13,214 bases of DNA from Dictyocoela muelleri (lineage: Eukaryota > Microsporidia), in the NCBI GenBank assembly GCA_016256075.1, contig SDVU01000458.1, positions 1-13,214 of the forward strand, given 5' to 3'. A program made the translations under genes and the position numbers. Within the stretch, counting starts at the first letter, position 1; every line of letters starts with the position of its first letter. Shown here one piece after another: positions 1-7,898 of this stretch. Under the pieces are notes generated by a model, which had not been told where the DNA came from, searched no databases, and saw only the letters and a list, made by a program, of their open reading frames with translations.

Positions 1-152
1 TTTTATTTAAAACTCGAATTAAACAGACCATTGCCCAAAACGGTTTTATTAAAAAACCCGGCATTATTCAAAAAAAAACCCGGCATTTTTCAAAAAAAAA
101 CCGGTAAAAACCCGGCATTTTTTAGAAAAAAACCCGGCATTTTACCGGGCCC
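1..152. mobile_element. Right end of a transposon cut by the window edge
   Basis: The stretch from about 36 to 152 holds at least four copies of a roughly 20-25-bp unit with the core ACCCGGCATTTTT followed by a run of A. It ends in ACCGGGCCC at 152. Read on the minus strand, this end starts GGGCCCGGTAAAATGCCGGG. That resembles the subterminal design of the Merlin element at 7899-9263, which starts GGGTCTAGTTAAATAACGGG on its minus-strand end. The left half and any target duplication lie outside the window, so the Merlin assignment is inference. Confidence 0.5.
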
Positions 153-658
153 TAGTGATAACAATATTAACTAATTCTCAATTATCAACACATTGATACG
201 AGTAGGTACGATGAAAATCAGGAAATTTTGATTTATAAAAAAAAGGAAACCTCCAAATTGCTTAAAAATTATAAAAGTTTGTATATTTAACATATGTCCA
301 GAGAGACGAAGCACTACAACCTAAATAAATCAAAATAAAATTATTTGGATCTATAATTCTACAATTACTTTCTTTATTACGGACACGTTTTGTTTGATCT
401 CTTTAATTATATGATTATACTTTGAAAAATATAAAACTTTTTTGTTCTCCAACAACTTAGAGCATTCCCCCAGATTTGAAAATCTTAATTGGTAAGAGTA
501 TAGAGTATTTTTCTTATTTCAACAAGCGTAAAAACACGAGATAATCTAATCTAGTGTTTTTCAAGCTATTTTATTTCATGCCTCCCTAGCCGAAAAAAAA
601 TATGTGTCTCCCCCTGTGCAAAACATTAGGTATTTACTAAAAAAAATATAATTATTTC
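153..658. other. Gene-free spacer
   Basis: No open frame of useful length and no recognisable domain was found on either strand. The only structure found is the segment at 444-534, which recurs inverted at 3260-3349 and is listed separately. The last eight bases (651-658) may be a decayed target duplication of the Merlin element that follows. Confidence 0.5.
444..534 (-). repeat. Dispersed ~90-bp repeat, copy 1 (inverted)
   Basis: On the minus strand this runs from TTTTACGCTTGTTGAAATAA to GTTGGAGAAC. The plus-strand segment 3260-3349 runs from TTTTACGCTTATTTAAAATAA-like sequence to the same GTTGGAGAAC, with long shared blocks such as CTTACCAATTAAG and TTTTCAAATCTG. Similarity stops abruptly at both ends. 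No coding potential is visible. It may be a short non-autonomous element or a conserved small RNA or regulatory unit. Confidence 0.6.
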
Positions 659-984
659 GGGTCTTGTTCATTTTTATGCCCACCACTAAGGTAGCTACCT
701 TAATATGATTTTTTAATTTTTTTAATTTTTACCCCTCAATGGTTTAAAACATTTTTAAATAAAATAAAAAATTATTTAAATTTAATAAATGTATTGATTT
801 TAATACTATATTTTACATTTCAACTAATATCTTTTAAAATTGAAGAATATGACTGGATTTAAAAAGAGATATAAAACGCAACTAAAAAACGTAAATAACA
901 ATTAAAATTATTTATTACGGTTTTCATAAAAATTTTTGAAATGTTATTGACATAATTACCCTTAAGAAATCTTTGTCTAAATGT

Positions 985-1440
985 AATTAAGCCTGCATTT
1001 CATCATTTTCACCTCTTTTAACATAATATCGTTTTATGATTTCAGATTTGAGTGTAGTTCACAAAATTATGTTATTTTGTGTGCGTACCACTTGGAGCGT
1101 TAATACCTTGAGAATGGTTTACATCCTTATGTTCTACACATAATTTTATTTGATAATGATGTATAGAATGGATATTCATCGATACATAATAAAAAATAAA
1201 CATTTATTTTATTTCCAATAACTGCCGGGAGTGTAAGTGCCTTCATATTATCTACTCTTCTAACTAAAATGTTTTTTCCAGGCGTATTATCATTATTCCG
1301 AAATTGAATACAACATTTAAAGTTTCATCATAAGTACTTTTATGACATCTTATTGTTTTTTTCGTCTACATTTAACATTTTAACCAGCATCTACACATTT
1401 ATTATACATGCCAAAAACTATTTTAGTATTGACGATTTTT
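985..1440 (-). pseudogene. Decayed Merlin (IS1016/ISXO2-like) transposase
   Basis: This is the catalytic half of a DDE transposase that cuts and pastes its own element. Reading the minus strand downward, about 1285-1215 gives LVRRVDNMKALTLPAVIGN, about 1186-1149 gives IDEYPFYTSLSNK (second catalytic D), about 1122-1112 gives VNHS, and about 1089-1078 gives GTHT. These are the family's usual spaced motifs. The region where the catalytic E (HTNxIE-type motif) should lie is in shifted frames with stops, and the frame also changes between the DEYP and VNHS blocks. The last readable block ends RYYVKRGEN near 990. It is dead. The zinc-ribbon N-terminus upstream (toward 1800) is no longer clear. Confidence 0.7.
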
Positions 1441-1824
1441 CTTTCTTTTTACCCTAGAACTTTTTAGCATTTGAAAAGGTTATATTTGAAACATTATTTA
1501 TTGACGTTTTAGTGGATATTAAACATATTTAAAGAAGCTAATACATGATAGATAAGAAATCATTAATTTTTATGTTTATTTTAGAAATTTATATTATTTT
1601 ACAACATTTATTTGTTATACAAAGATATATAATTCACATATTGCTATTTAAAGTTGAAATAATCAGTGTTGGTCCCGAACTATCGTCACAACACTCAATT
1701 TTTTCCTTTATTATTAAATTATCTCAAAGAAAGTTTTTTTTATCCGCCACATTTTTTAACACCCATAATGATATGAAAATTTTTAAATTATCTTATGAGC
1801 ATTTTTGAATTTAAAAAATTCCTT

Positions 1825-1882
1825 TTGTTCGGTTTTATGCCCACTTTTTAAAATTTTAAAAAGTGGGCATAAAACCGAACAA
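1825..1882. repeat. 58-bp perfect palindrome in the right TIR of Merlin copy A
   Basis: The sequence TTGTTCGGTTTTATGCCCAC followed by TTTTTAAAA is mirrored exactly, with the centre between 1853 and 1854. The right half is the terminal inverted repeat of the element. The left half is an extra inverted copy of the same end, so the element finishes in a head-to-head pair of ends. Confidence 0.9.
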
Positions 1883-2082
1883 GACCCGTTATTTTTATAG
1901 ATTTAGACATTTACTGGATACAAAATAAAATTATTTATTAAATGAGACGATTAACTGTGATGTTTATTTAAAAGTGATTTCATATTAGGTTACAAGTTTG
2001 TAAGTTTAAACCTTATATCCCTGAAAATCCAAATAACACCTTCCATTAAAAACCATAATCCCTTCTCCAAAAAAAACAAACA

Positions 2083-2110
2083 CCCCCCCCCCCCAAAAAA
2101 AAAAAAAAAA
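2083..2110. repeat. Homopolymer tract (poly-C then poly-A)
   Basis: A run of about 14 C is followed by a run of about 16 A, interrupting otherwise ordinary AT-rich sequence. Run lengths here are likely to be unreliable in the assembly. No gene is seen between 1888 and 2168. Confidence 0.8.
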
Positions 2111-2168
2111 TTGCCCCAAAGTGCCGCGTAGACTTCATGTTGAGAACCGCAAGGATAACTATATATAT

Positions 2169-2265
2169 TTAATATTTAAAATACAGAGATATATAGACAT
2201 TTGGAAAATTTGATGTTTACCATCAAATTTGGCAAAGGTCTATATATTTCAGTATTTTATATTAA
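2169..2265. repeat. Small foldback (MITE-like) element
   Basis: The two arms, 2169-2215 and 2221-2265, are imperfect complements. Shared blocks include TATATAGAC, AAATTTGATG and AATAC. Only about five bases separate the arms. No target duplication or family was identified. Confidence 0.7.
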
Positions 2266-2345
2266 TTATATGTATAGATTGTCACAGGCATATGGTGTAC
2301 CAGACTTATGGTGTGCCATTTTTTTATTTAATTCGTAAAGGTAAA

Positions 2346-2684
2346 AAATCACCCTAGGTGATTTTTATAGACATAATATCTGAATTATTTTTTCTCTCTA
2401 AATGGTCTTTAATGCACAAAAAATATAATTAAAGACAATTAATGGTAAAATATAATTGCTTGGTACGTTATTTTTATATTAATAAAGATAGAAAACATTC
2501 TAAAATGTGTCTTGAGGTGTAACAAGATATAATATACTTCTCTTGTTATATCAAAGTACAATATATAATTGTTTCTAATTTTATGATTATAAAAATAACC
2601 ATACCAAGCAATTATATTTTTCCTTTATTGCCTTATTTTTTGTGCACTTATAACCATTTAGGGTAGAAATTATTAGGTGATTTT
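2346..2684. repeat. Foldback (MITE-like) element with ~150-bp arms
   Basis: The left arm (2346 to about 2500) and right arm (about 2530 to 2684) are inverted copies with small gaps. The best-kept block is AAATATAATTGCTTGGTA (about 2447-2464, complement at about 2603-2620). Both arms also share CTAAATGGT and TGCACAAAAAATA. The outer ends are AAATCACC and its complement GGTGATTTT. No coding sequence was found. Confidence 0.75.
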
Positions 2685-2762
2685 GATCTTAACGGGGTAA
2701 ATGATAAAAAAGTTAAGCAAAAATGGAAAAAGTTATAAGAGAGTGCATATAAATACAAATTT

Positions 2763-2910
2763 GGGATCTAGACTGTTTTTTTCCTCCATTGAAGGGAAAA
2801 ACGGGATATACAACTTAAATCATTATAAAAATGGGGGGAAATGGCCTAAAATGGAAATGGCCTAAAATGGAAATGGCCTAAAATGGAAATGGGAAAACAG
2901 TCTTGTTCCC
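2763..2910. mobile_element. Small inverted-repeat element with a 16-bp tandem array
   Basis: The ends are GGGATCTAGACTGTTTTTT at the left and the complement of GGGAACAAGACTGTTTTCCC at the right. The length is 148 bp. Inside are three exact copies of AAATGGCCTAAAATGG (2839-2886) plus a partial fourth. Flanks match only weakly, so the exact ends are uncertain. The GGG start and the tandem subterminal units recall the Merlin copies in this window, but that link is inference. Confidence 0.55.
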
Positions 2911-3259
2911 TAATTTGTTCACTAGAGCTCGTTTATTTCGAAAATTTAATTAAACAAGTTTTTATAATCGTCGTGTATCATGAAAAAAAATTAGTTAATT
3001 ACAAGCTGTTGATGATCCAGAGTTATTTTAATTAACATTCATTTTTTTAAATTTAGGATTTTCAAAAAAAAATATTTTTATAATAAGTGTTTTTGTATTT
3101 TTTATTTGAAAAAATACAAACATCCTTCATTAAAGTTTGTTTTTTAAAATTATAGATTAACATTATTAAACAATTTTAAATTTAATTAAAAAAATTGAAA
3201 AAAAACGGCCCGCCATAAGCCTAGTACAGCATATGCCTGTGACATAAACTATATCGTGA

Positions 3260-3349
3260 TTTTACGCTTATTTAAAATAAGAAACAAACTCTATGCCCTT
3301 ACCAATTAAGTTTTTCAAATCTGAAGAAAGGCTCTAATCGTTGGAGAAC
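3260..3349 (+). repeat. Dispersed ~90-bp repeat, copy 2
   Basis: This is the plus-strand partner of 444-534. Similarity begins just after the right end of the 2281-3243 element and stops at GTTGGAGAAC, 22 bp before the tRNA-like sequence. The two copies are in opposite orientation about 2.8 kb apart, so pairing or recombination between them could invert the region between. Confidence 0.6.
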
Positions 3350-3371
3350 CAGCTTATTAATTGATACATTA

Positions 3372-3453
3372 GAGCCAGATAGCTCTGTGGTAAACACTCT
3401 TGAATTTAAAATAAAAGTATCGATGTTCAAATCCTGCCGACATCATTCTTTAA
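3372..3453 (+). pseudogene. tRNA-like relic, copy 1
   Basis: It aligns without gaps to 13133-13214 over 82 bases, with about 68 identities counted by eye. It keeps an A-box-like ATAGCTCTGTGGT and a decayed B box, GTTCAAATCC. No acceptor stem and no D-stem can be formed. It therefore looks like a decayed tRNA or a tRNA-derived repeat rather than a working tRNA gene. Confidence 0.5.
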
Positions 3454-3525
3454 TAAATAATAAGAGAATTAAATTAAATTAAACGGACAAAAACTATAAC
3501 AATATAGATTAATATACAGCTGTAT

Positions 3526-3823
3526 CAGTGCGGTATGGCTGATAAAGACTTAGTCTATGGTTAAGATGATGTATAAGGAGTTATCCTAGGTGTTCAGATG
3601 AGAGTGTGGGACGCATCTCGCCAAAAAAGCAGTGATAAATAAAAATTCATGAAAAGCTACTAATTACCTGTATCCTGCTGAGTCATTGATAAAACTAAAA
3701 TACGTATTAAGCCGGGTTTCTGGGTGGCTTAGGAAGTGATGTATTATTGTAATGCCAGGAAACAAATGCATAAAGACCAATCTCTGGGTTGGCAGCCTTT
3801 GATGTTATCAGCATGTAATATAT
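3526..3823 (+). ncRNA. Candidate structured RNA or dispersed repeat, copy 1
   Basis: This ~298-bp unit is similar along its length to 11602-11902 (~301 bp), and no protein frame is kept. Three hairpins occur at matching places in both copies. AGAC (3546-3549) pairs with GTCT (3553-3556). GATG (3597-3600) pairs with CATC (3614-3617). AAGCC (3709-3713) pairs with GGCTT (3726-3730). Blocks of conserved sequence include TATCCT, GAGTC and GGGTGGCTT. Similarity appears to continue weakly downstream toward 3960. No known RNA class was recognised. It could equally be a SINE-like repeat. Confidence 0.45.
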
Positions 3824-3919
3824 AGTAAAAAATTATTTGATTTATAGAGTCTATCCTCTCTTGAATAAACATGAAGGTACCGAAAATTTACCTGTTCATT
3901 TAAAAATTGGTGTGAAAAA

Positions 3920-3960
3920 ATAAAATTTGACCCTTGGAATACAAAATAAAAGTAAAAATA
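3920..3960 (+). promoter_or_regulatory. Possible decayed copy of the hydrolase promoter and start
   Basis: The run AAAAAATAAAATTTGACCCTT resembles AAAAAAATAAATTTTCGACCCCTT in front of the gene at 12071. The next bases, GGAATACAAAATAAAAGTA, resemble the first codons of that gene (ATGAATCCAAAATTAATTTA). The ATG is lost and no open frame follows. Because the structured repeat lies upstream in both places, a decayed segmental duplication is inferred. Confidence 0.3.
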
Positions 3961-4010
3961 CAGTGAAATTCCACGTAATTCTTTTATTATGCAATATATA
4001 GTCTTTTATG

Positions 4011-4324
4011 GTACTCACTATCTATAGGTGGTGGACGCTAGCTCTTCATACAGAAGATATCCGGATAAATTAATTCATATTTAAGCTCACCATTATTTGT
4101 TGCAATGGGTAGAGTACTTGGAATACGGCGGAACTTCTTATATGATGAATAATGCTATTCAGCATCTTCGACTGCTACTTATTATTAAACATATAAGAAG
4201 TTCCGCCGTATTCCAAGTACTCTAACCATTGCAACAAATCATGGGAAGCTTAATTTTGATTTCGGTTTATTCAGATATCTTCTGTATGAAGGGCTAGCGC
4301 ACACCCCATATGGATAGTGAGCTC
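4011..4324. repeat. Large foldback element (long hairpin)
   Basis: The arms are 4011 to about 4144 and about 4190 to 4324, and the outer ends are GTACTCACTATC and the complement of GAGCTCACTATC. The inner 35 bp of each arm (4110-4144 and 4190-4224) are perfect complements and contain the unusually GC-rich block GGAATACGGCGGAACTTCTT. Outer parts of the arms are more diverged. The loop is 45 bp. The flanks CTTTTAT (about 4003-4009) and CTTTTTTAT on the right may be remains of a target duplication. No coding sequence was found. Confidence 0.8.
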
Positions 4325-4559
4325 CTTTTTTATTTATGATTTTATTTTTTTTTTCTAATAAGCCTTGCTTTATCTTCCATACATTATTAACCTTTGCAGA
4401 TATATCCATTAGGTAATATTTTTTGCAGAATCAATCATTAAAAAGACATCTAGAGATGTAATATTAAGTGTTTAAATTATGACTTTTATGTCCGAATAAT
4501 CCATTTTATAAGAAAATATGTTCAAATGTTCCTTATATGTTCTCTAATGAAACATTACA
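4325..4559. other. Spacer without a supported gene
   Basis: Only AT-rich sequence with stops in all frames was seen. The far C-terminal or 3' part of the pogo/Tigger fossil on the minus strand may reach into this stretch, but no motif confirms it. Confidence 0.35.
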
Positions 4560-4619
4560 ACCCCATATCATCATCTAAATTTTTTTATAGGTTTCTAAGT
4601 TGTATTATTCTTCATCAGG

Positions 4620-4889
4620 CACTAGAAAATCAGCTATTTTAGAGCAAATAGTAGTTGTATGATCTTTTTATTGACTCAACTGATAAATATCTTTCTTGAA
4701 CCAATCCATATCCCATTAAGTCGAAAAATTATTCCAGGATCTCTCACCCAAAAATTTATCATCTAAAATCGTAATATAAGATAATAAATTATCGAACGCT
4801 ATATCATTACCATTTTCATACCTATTCATCATTTCTGAAAACACTATTTTTTTATATGCATCATTAAACGCTTTTATTAGGGCTTGGCC
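4620..4889 (-). pseudogene. Decayed pogo/Tigger transposase, C-terminal part
   Basis: An open minus-strand frame (4716 to about 4900) begins with RGQALIKAFNDAYKK and continues NLLSYITILDDKF and RSWNNFST. This resembles the region after the DDE core, where the family has 'QGiI..FK..Yr..l', 'iti.dAi' and 'aWn.v...ti'. Its first ~85 bp (4803-4889) repeat, in diverged form, the segment 5363-5449 on the other side of the foldback. The same ~28 residues therefore occur twice. Farther down, about 4640-4610 reads CSKIADFLVPDEE before a stop. The piece may come from a second Tigger copy. Confidence 0.55.
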
Positions 4890-5351
4890 CCGATTCAACA
4901 CTCGGTGGCGAATCTACGATTTTTTTCTTAGTAATAAAACGTGAAGCGCCGATTAGCCACGCTATGCTTAATTAACGTCTTTTCCACCACACTGTAGCAA
5001 ATTGACACCTTTTTCATCACGGTACAGCGAAGATATGCTCTTCCTACAACTATATGGAGAATCGACGATCACTTCGTCACCAAAAAATAACCCTAAGAAA
5101 TAAATCGTAATTACCTTTTTAAATTTAAAATTATAATGCATTTCATAATGGTATTTTTTAGTGGCGAAAAGATCTATGATTCTCCATATAATTGTAGGAA
5201 GGGCATCTATTCGCTACAGAGTACTGGAAACGCTGCCGATTTGCTACAGTGTGGTGGAAAATACGTCAATTAAACACAGAGTGGTGAATCATCGGTTAAC
5301 GTTTTATTATTTAAGAAAAAAACATCAATTAAACACAGAGTAACGAATCGG
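4890..5351. repeat. Foldback element with two 191-bp arms inside the Tigger fossil
   Basis: The left arm (4890-5080) and right arm (5161-5351) are inverted copies of equal length, separated by 80 bp. Matched blocks include CCGATTC at the outer ends, AATAAAACGT, TTTCCACCACACTGTAGCAAAT and TATATGGAGAATC. Within each arm a motif of the type GTGGCGAATC or CTGTAGCAAAT recurs several times at intervals of roughly 25-45 bp. It separates two diverged copies of the same Tigger coding segment. Short frames inside the arms are by-products of the repeat. Confidence 0.8.
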
Positions 5352-5361
5352 AGTCTTACGA

Positions 5362-6240
5362 TCATTACCGTTTTAATACCTTTCATTATTTCTGAAAGTA
5401 ATTTTTTCTTATAAACATCTTTAAATGCTTTTATTATACCCTGTCTAGAAGCTGGATTTTGGATATTGTATTGCCGGGAAAAAACAATAATTCCACATTA
5501 GGTAGCATTCTATTTTAGGATGAACGGATGCATTTTCAAGTAGCAATTAAATTTTACGGTTTTGTAATTTTTTTATCATTTAGAGCATTTAACATAATAA
5601 AAATAGATTACAGTTAATTTAAATTTTGCTATTATAAGAGTATTTCGTAGGTAAATTCGAAACATCGATATTTTTAAAACAGCGAGGCTTTTGATTTGCC
5701 TTTAATAAATAGTTCGTGTTTAGATCTAGTTTTGCTAATTGCAAATACTATTGTTATTCTCTCTTTAGAATATTTCCCATTTACATTATCTTCTTTCGAT
5801 AGAGTGTATGGGTTTTCAGAAGATTGTTTGTACATGAGACTAGTTTCGTCGAATCTAAAATGTCTTCGTTTTTTGATTCAGACTAATTTTTGGAATATCA
5901 TTCATAGAAATTTTTAAGCAGTTAAATGTCAACCGAAGGAGCCTCGCTATTTATTGCTTGGAAACAAGACAATGTCGTTTAATAAACTTACAGAACCATC
6001 CATTTTAGGCTCTAAAATTTTCGATATTTAGCATTTCGGATATTTGTTTAGATTTTCAAAATAAATCATTCGTCGAAATTTTAAGATTCAAACTTCTAGA
6101 TTCACCTACTCTTCTGTATAATACTGAATTCAAGTCTCCTGTAATTGCATTTTTTTTTATTCTTTTACTTTTATCAAAGCTTTCAGAAATTGTAAAAATT
6201 TTATTGGATTTTAGCAATCTATTGACGATTTAAAGAAATA
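5362..6240 (-). pseudogene. Decayed pogo/Tigger transposase, N-terminal and DDE parts
   Basis: The family protein binds transposon ends through a CENP-B-like helix-turn-helix and cuts them with a DDE (DDE_1) domain. Read on the minus strand, about 6060-5960 gives KSKQISEMLNIENFRA, then NGWFCKFIKRH, matching the family's 'nF.aS.GWl..F..RH' block. From 5870 a continuous frame gives FRFDETSLMYK (first catalytic D at 5848-5850), then YSKERITIVFAISKT and KGKSKASLF, which match 'KkRiT...' and 'GKSkkPRcF'. About 5550-5520 gives LLENASVHP (usual form LLLDNAPSHP). About 5449-5424 gives SRQGIIKAF (usual form DQGIIAAF). Frames shift between blocks and stops replace conserved residues. Confidence 0.7.
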
Positions 6241-6312
6241 TTGTATTTCTTAGAGAATCTCGTTTTATTATTAGAATCTCCGCTTTTTTTTAAAAACTCT
6301 ATAAGATTTTTG

Positions 6313-7392
6313 GGCACGCGCGGTTTATTCGACGGCAATGCTATTATTCGAAGGCAATGAAAATTTTCAAAAATTAGAAAAATAAAATTAGAAATTTAAT
6401 TGTAATAACAAAAAATAAATACTGAAACGGTTTTTTTCAATTCTGTGTTTCAAAAGAAATTACTGAAGATACTCTGATTCTCGCTCCTTTGTTATACCAT
6501 TCTTTTATCTTAAAAATCCTTTCAAGTGTGACCAAAGACCTTCAACTCTTTATTTGTAGACTATTGCATCGTAAGAAACCAAAATTTAAAGAATGATTTA
6601 CATTCCAGTGAATATATTTTTAATTTACCGTAAGTTCAGCAGTGTAGGACTCCGTTGATCTGTTATTACGGCGTTTCCTTGAATAAAATCGACTTGAATT
6701 ATTTGCCCTATGGTTTAAGCCTTTCTCTTATCAACAGAAACAACAAAAGCTTTTTAAAATTCTCTTTATATACCTCCTACATACCATTGCTCACCTTTAA
6801 GAGGTTTTCGAATATGCTTACGTTTAAATAACAAACTCATGTCGATTCAAACGTTTTTACTAGAGCCATCTTAGTTGATACATCCGAGTTTATAATTATT
6901 AGAGAATAAATACTCGGTGATGCTTCTTTAGCAAGGTCTGTTTAATATTTAATAGTAACTTTATCGGTATTAAGCTCATTAGCAATCTTACAGAATTAAG
7001 GTTTAGATACTAATACATCATGAAAATAAACGTTTTCATCTCGAGTATTGACCTCTCAAAAAAACATCCTTGCATATCTTGATGTATATCGACAAGAACT
7101 TCTAAAAACCTAATGAAATCCATCATATAATGGCTTATTTTTTTGTATTGTAGCAGGTTCCATCTGTAAATCGTGTCATGTCATGGTATTTTTAAAAATA
7201 CTGCTATAAACATAAAAGCGTTTCAGTCTTTTATCAAAAAAAATATCATTTAAGAAATTCTTTGATATTAAAATTAACAAGTCCTCTTCTATGAATATAT
7301 TTTCTTATTCTATAATCACTATTGTAGAAATTTTCACCATGTAAAAGGAGTCCTTAAAAATTTTCATTGCCGTCGAATAACCCGAATGCGCC
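6313..7392 (-). mobile_element. Merlin-type DNA transposon, broken (copy B)
   Basis: The left end reads GGCACGCGCGGTTTATTCGA, then CGGCAATG. The right end (7358-7392) is the complement of GGCGCATTCGGGTTATTCGA, then CGGCAATGAAAATTTT. The left TIR holds two ~19-bp units, TTATTCGACGGCAATG and TTATTCGAAGGCAATG. The flanks GATTTTTG (6305-6312) and AATTTTTC (7393-7400) match at 6 of 8 positions, consistent with an old 8-bp duplication. The length is 1080 bp and the interior carries a decayed transposase on the minus strand. Confidence 0.75.
6480..7170 (-). pseudogene. Decayed Merlin transposase (copy B)
   Basis: On the minus strand, about 7165-7040 reads MEPATIQKNKPLYDGFH and RSSCRYTSRYARMFF, the remains of the zinc-ribbon and 'TFF' region. 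Next come IDMSLLFKRKH (first catalytic D, about 6845-6813), RKPLKGEQWYVGGI (about 6811-6775), VSVDKRKA and TIGQIIQVDF, NAVITDQ (second catalytic D, about 6675-6659), VNHSLNF (about 6601-6585) and RVEGLWSHLKGFLR (catalytic E block, about 6555-6510). In the E block the usual HTNTIE has decayed to YK-stop-RVE. Several in-frame stops lie between the motifs. The VDKR and GQII blocks match copy C closely, so both belong to one subfamily. Confidence 0.75.
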
Positions 7393-7804
7393 AATTTTTC
7401 CTTGCCTTTATTGTCATAATTACACGTTTGCATTGTTTATCATAGGGGGTATAATTTTCTAATCTTTTTTTTACAAAAATTGATAGCGAAATTTTTTCTT
7501 ATATAAAAAAATTTTATATCCATTATTCTCAGATTAGAATTATAGTTAATATTTGACAAAAATATCTGCAAATTTTTTTTAAAGGAGTCGAAAATTCAAA
7601 TTTATGTTCATGTGAAAATTTTCGCGTAAAGTTGTTTACTCAAGCTAAATTGAACGTATTTTAAAAAAAATAAAAATATTTTTTTTATGAAAAAATCTAG
7701 ATGTTTGACGGGGTATTCCGACAATTCAAGGATCTGTGATCTAGAGTTATTGTTTAGACGGGCTTAGTTTTGTATAAATATTTAAAATGTATATATAACA
7801 CGAG
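7393..7804. other. Gene-free AT-rich spacer
   Basis: No frame, RNA or inverted repeat of note was found. The first eight bases are the likely right target duplication of Merlin copy B. The stretch ends where the GTCTATAA-type tandem array begins. Confidence 0.5.
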
Positions 7805-7898
7805 AAAAATGTTTTTACAATTTTGATAAATTGTGTCTATAACCTTGGTAAAATATGACTTTAACATTGGAAAAAATGTTTATAACTATAAAAATGTC

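Larger units (their letters stand above)
659..1887 (-). mobile_element. Merlin-type DNA transposon, broken (copy A)
   Basis: The ends are inverted repeats: GGGTCTTGTTCATTTTTATG at the left, and the complement of GGGTCTTGTTCGGTTTTATG at the right. The flanks ATTATTTC (651-658) and GTTATTTT (1888-1895) match at 6 of 8 positions, which suits the 8-9-bp duplication known for Merlin. The minus strand carries a decayed transposase (next entry). The right TIR is folded back on itself as a 58-bp perfect palindrome at 1825-1882. A 16-bp palindrome (TAAGGTAGCTACCTTA, 687-702) lies just inside the left TIR. Confidence 0.75.
2281..3243. mobile_element. Non-autonomous element with 37-bp TIRs
   Basis: The left end starts GTCACAGGCATATGGTGTAC (2281-2317). 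The complement of the right end (3207-3243) starts GTCACAGGCATATGCTGTAC. The arms differ at about five or six of 37 positions. Each arm contains two copies of a 16-17-bp unit built on the core TTATGGTGTACC. No transposase frame is left inside. Two further inverted-repeat elements (2346-2684 and 2763-2910) fill much of the interior, so this may be a nested structure. No clear target duplication was seen, and the superfamily is not recognised. Confidence 0.7.
4560..6240 (-). mobile_element. pogo/Tigger-type (Tc1-mariner superfamily) transposon fossil
   Basis: The minus strand carries an ordered set of transposase pieces: a CENP-B-like DNA-binding part (about 6180-5945), the first catalytic block (about 5870-5690), the DN block (about 5550-5520), the QGII..FK block (about 5449-5380), and a C-terminal tail below 4889. 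It is interrupted at 4890-5351 by a foldback. No convincing TIRs or TA target sites were identified, so the ends given are approximate. It is clearly dead, with several stops and frame changes. Confidence 0.7.

Noticed and set aside
1545-1808. 87-codon open frame on the plus strand
   Set aside because: It lies antisense within Merlin copy A, has low-complexity hydrophobic content, no start signal and no recognisable domain.
3672-3700. Hammerhead-ribozyme-like core in the structured unit (CTGAAGA in copy 2, CTGCTGA in copy 1, followed by a short stem and AAA)
   Set aside because: Copy 1 lacks a core A, both copies lack the G of the GAAA strand, and no stem III with a cleavage triplet could be drawn.
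5161-5343. 60-codon open frame on the plus strand
   Set aside because: It coincides with the right arm of a foldback, and its repeated NTSIKHRV/KHQLNTE wording comes from the repeat units.
5696-5917. 73-codon open frame on the plus strand
   Set aside because: It is the antisense of the Tigger DDE block, which is far better supported on the minus strand.
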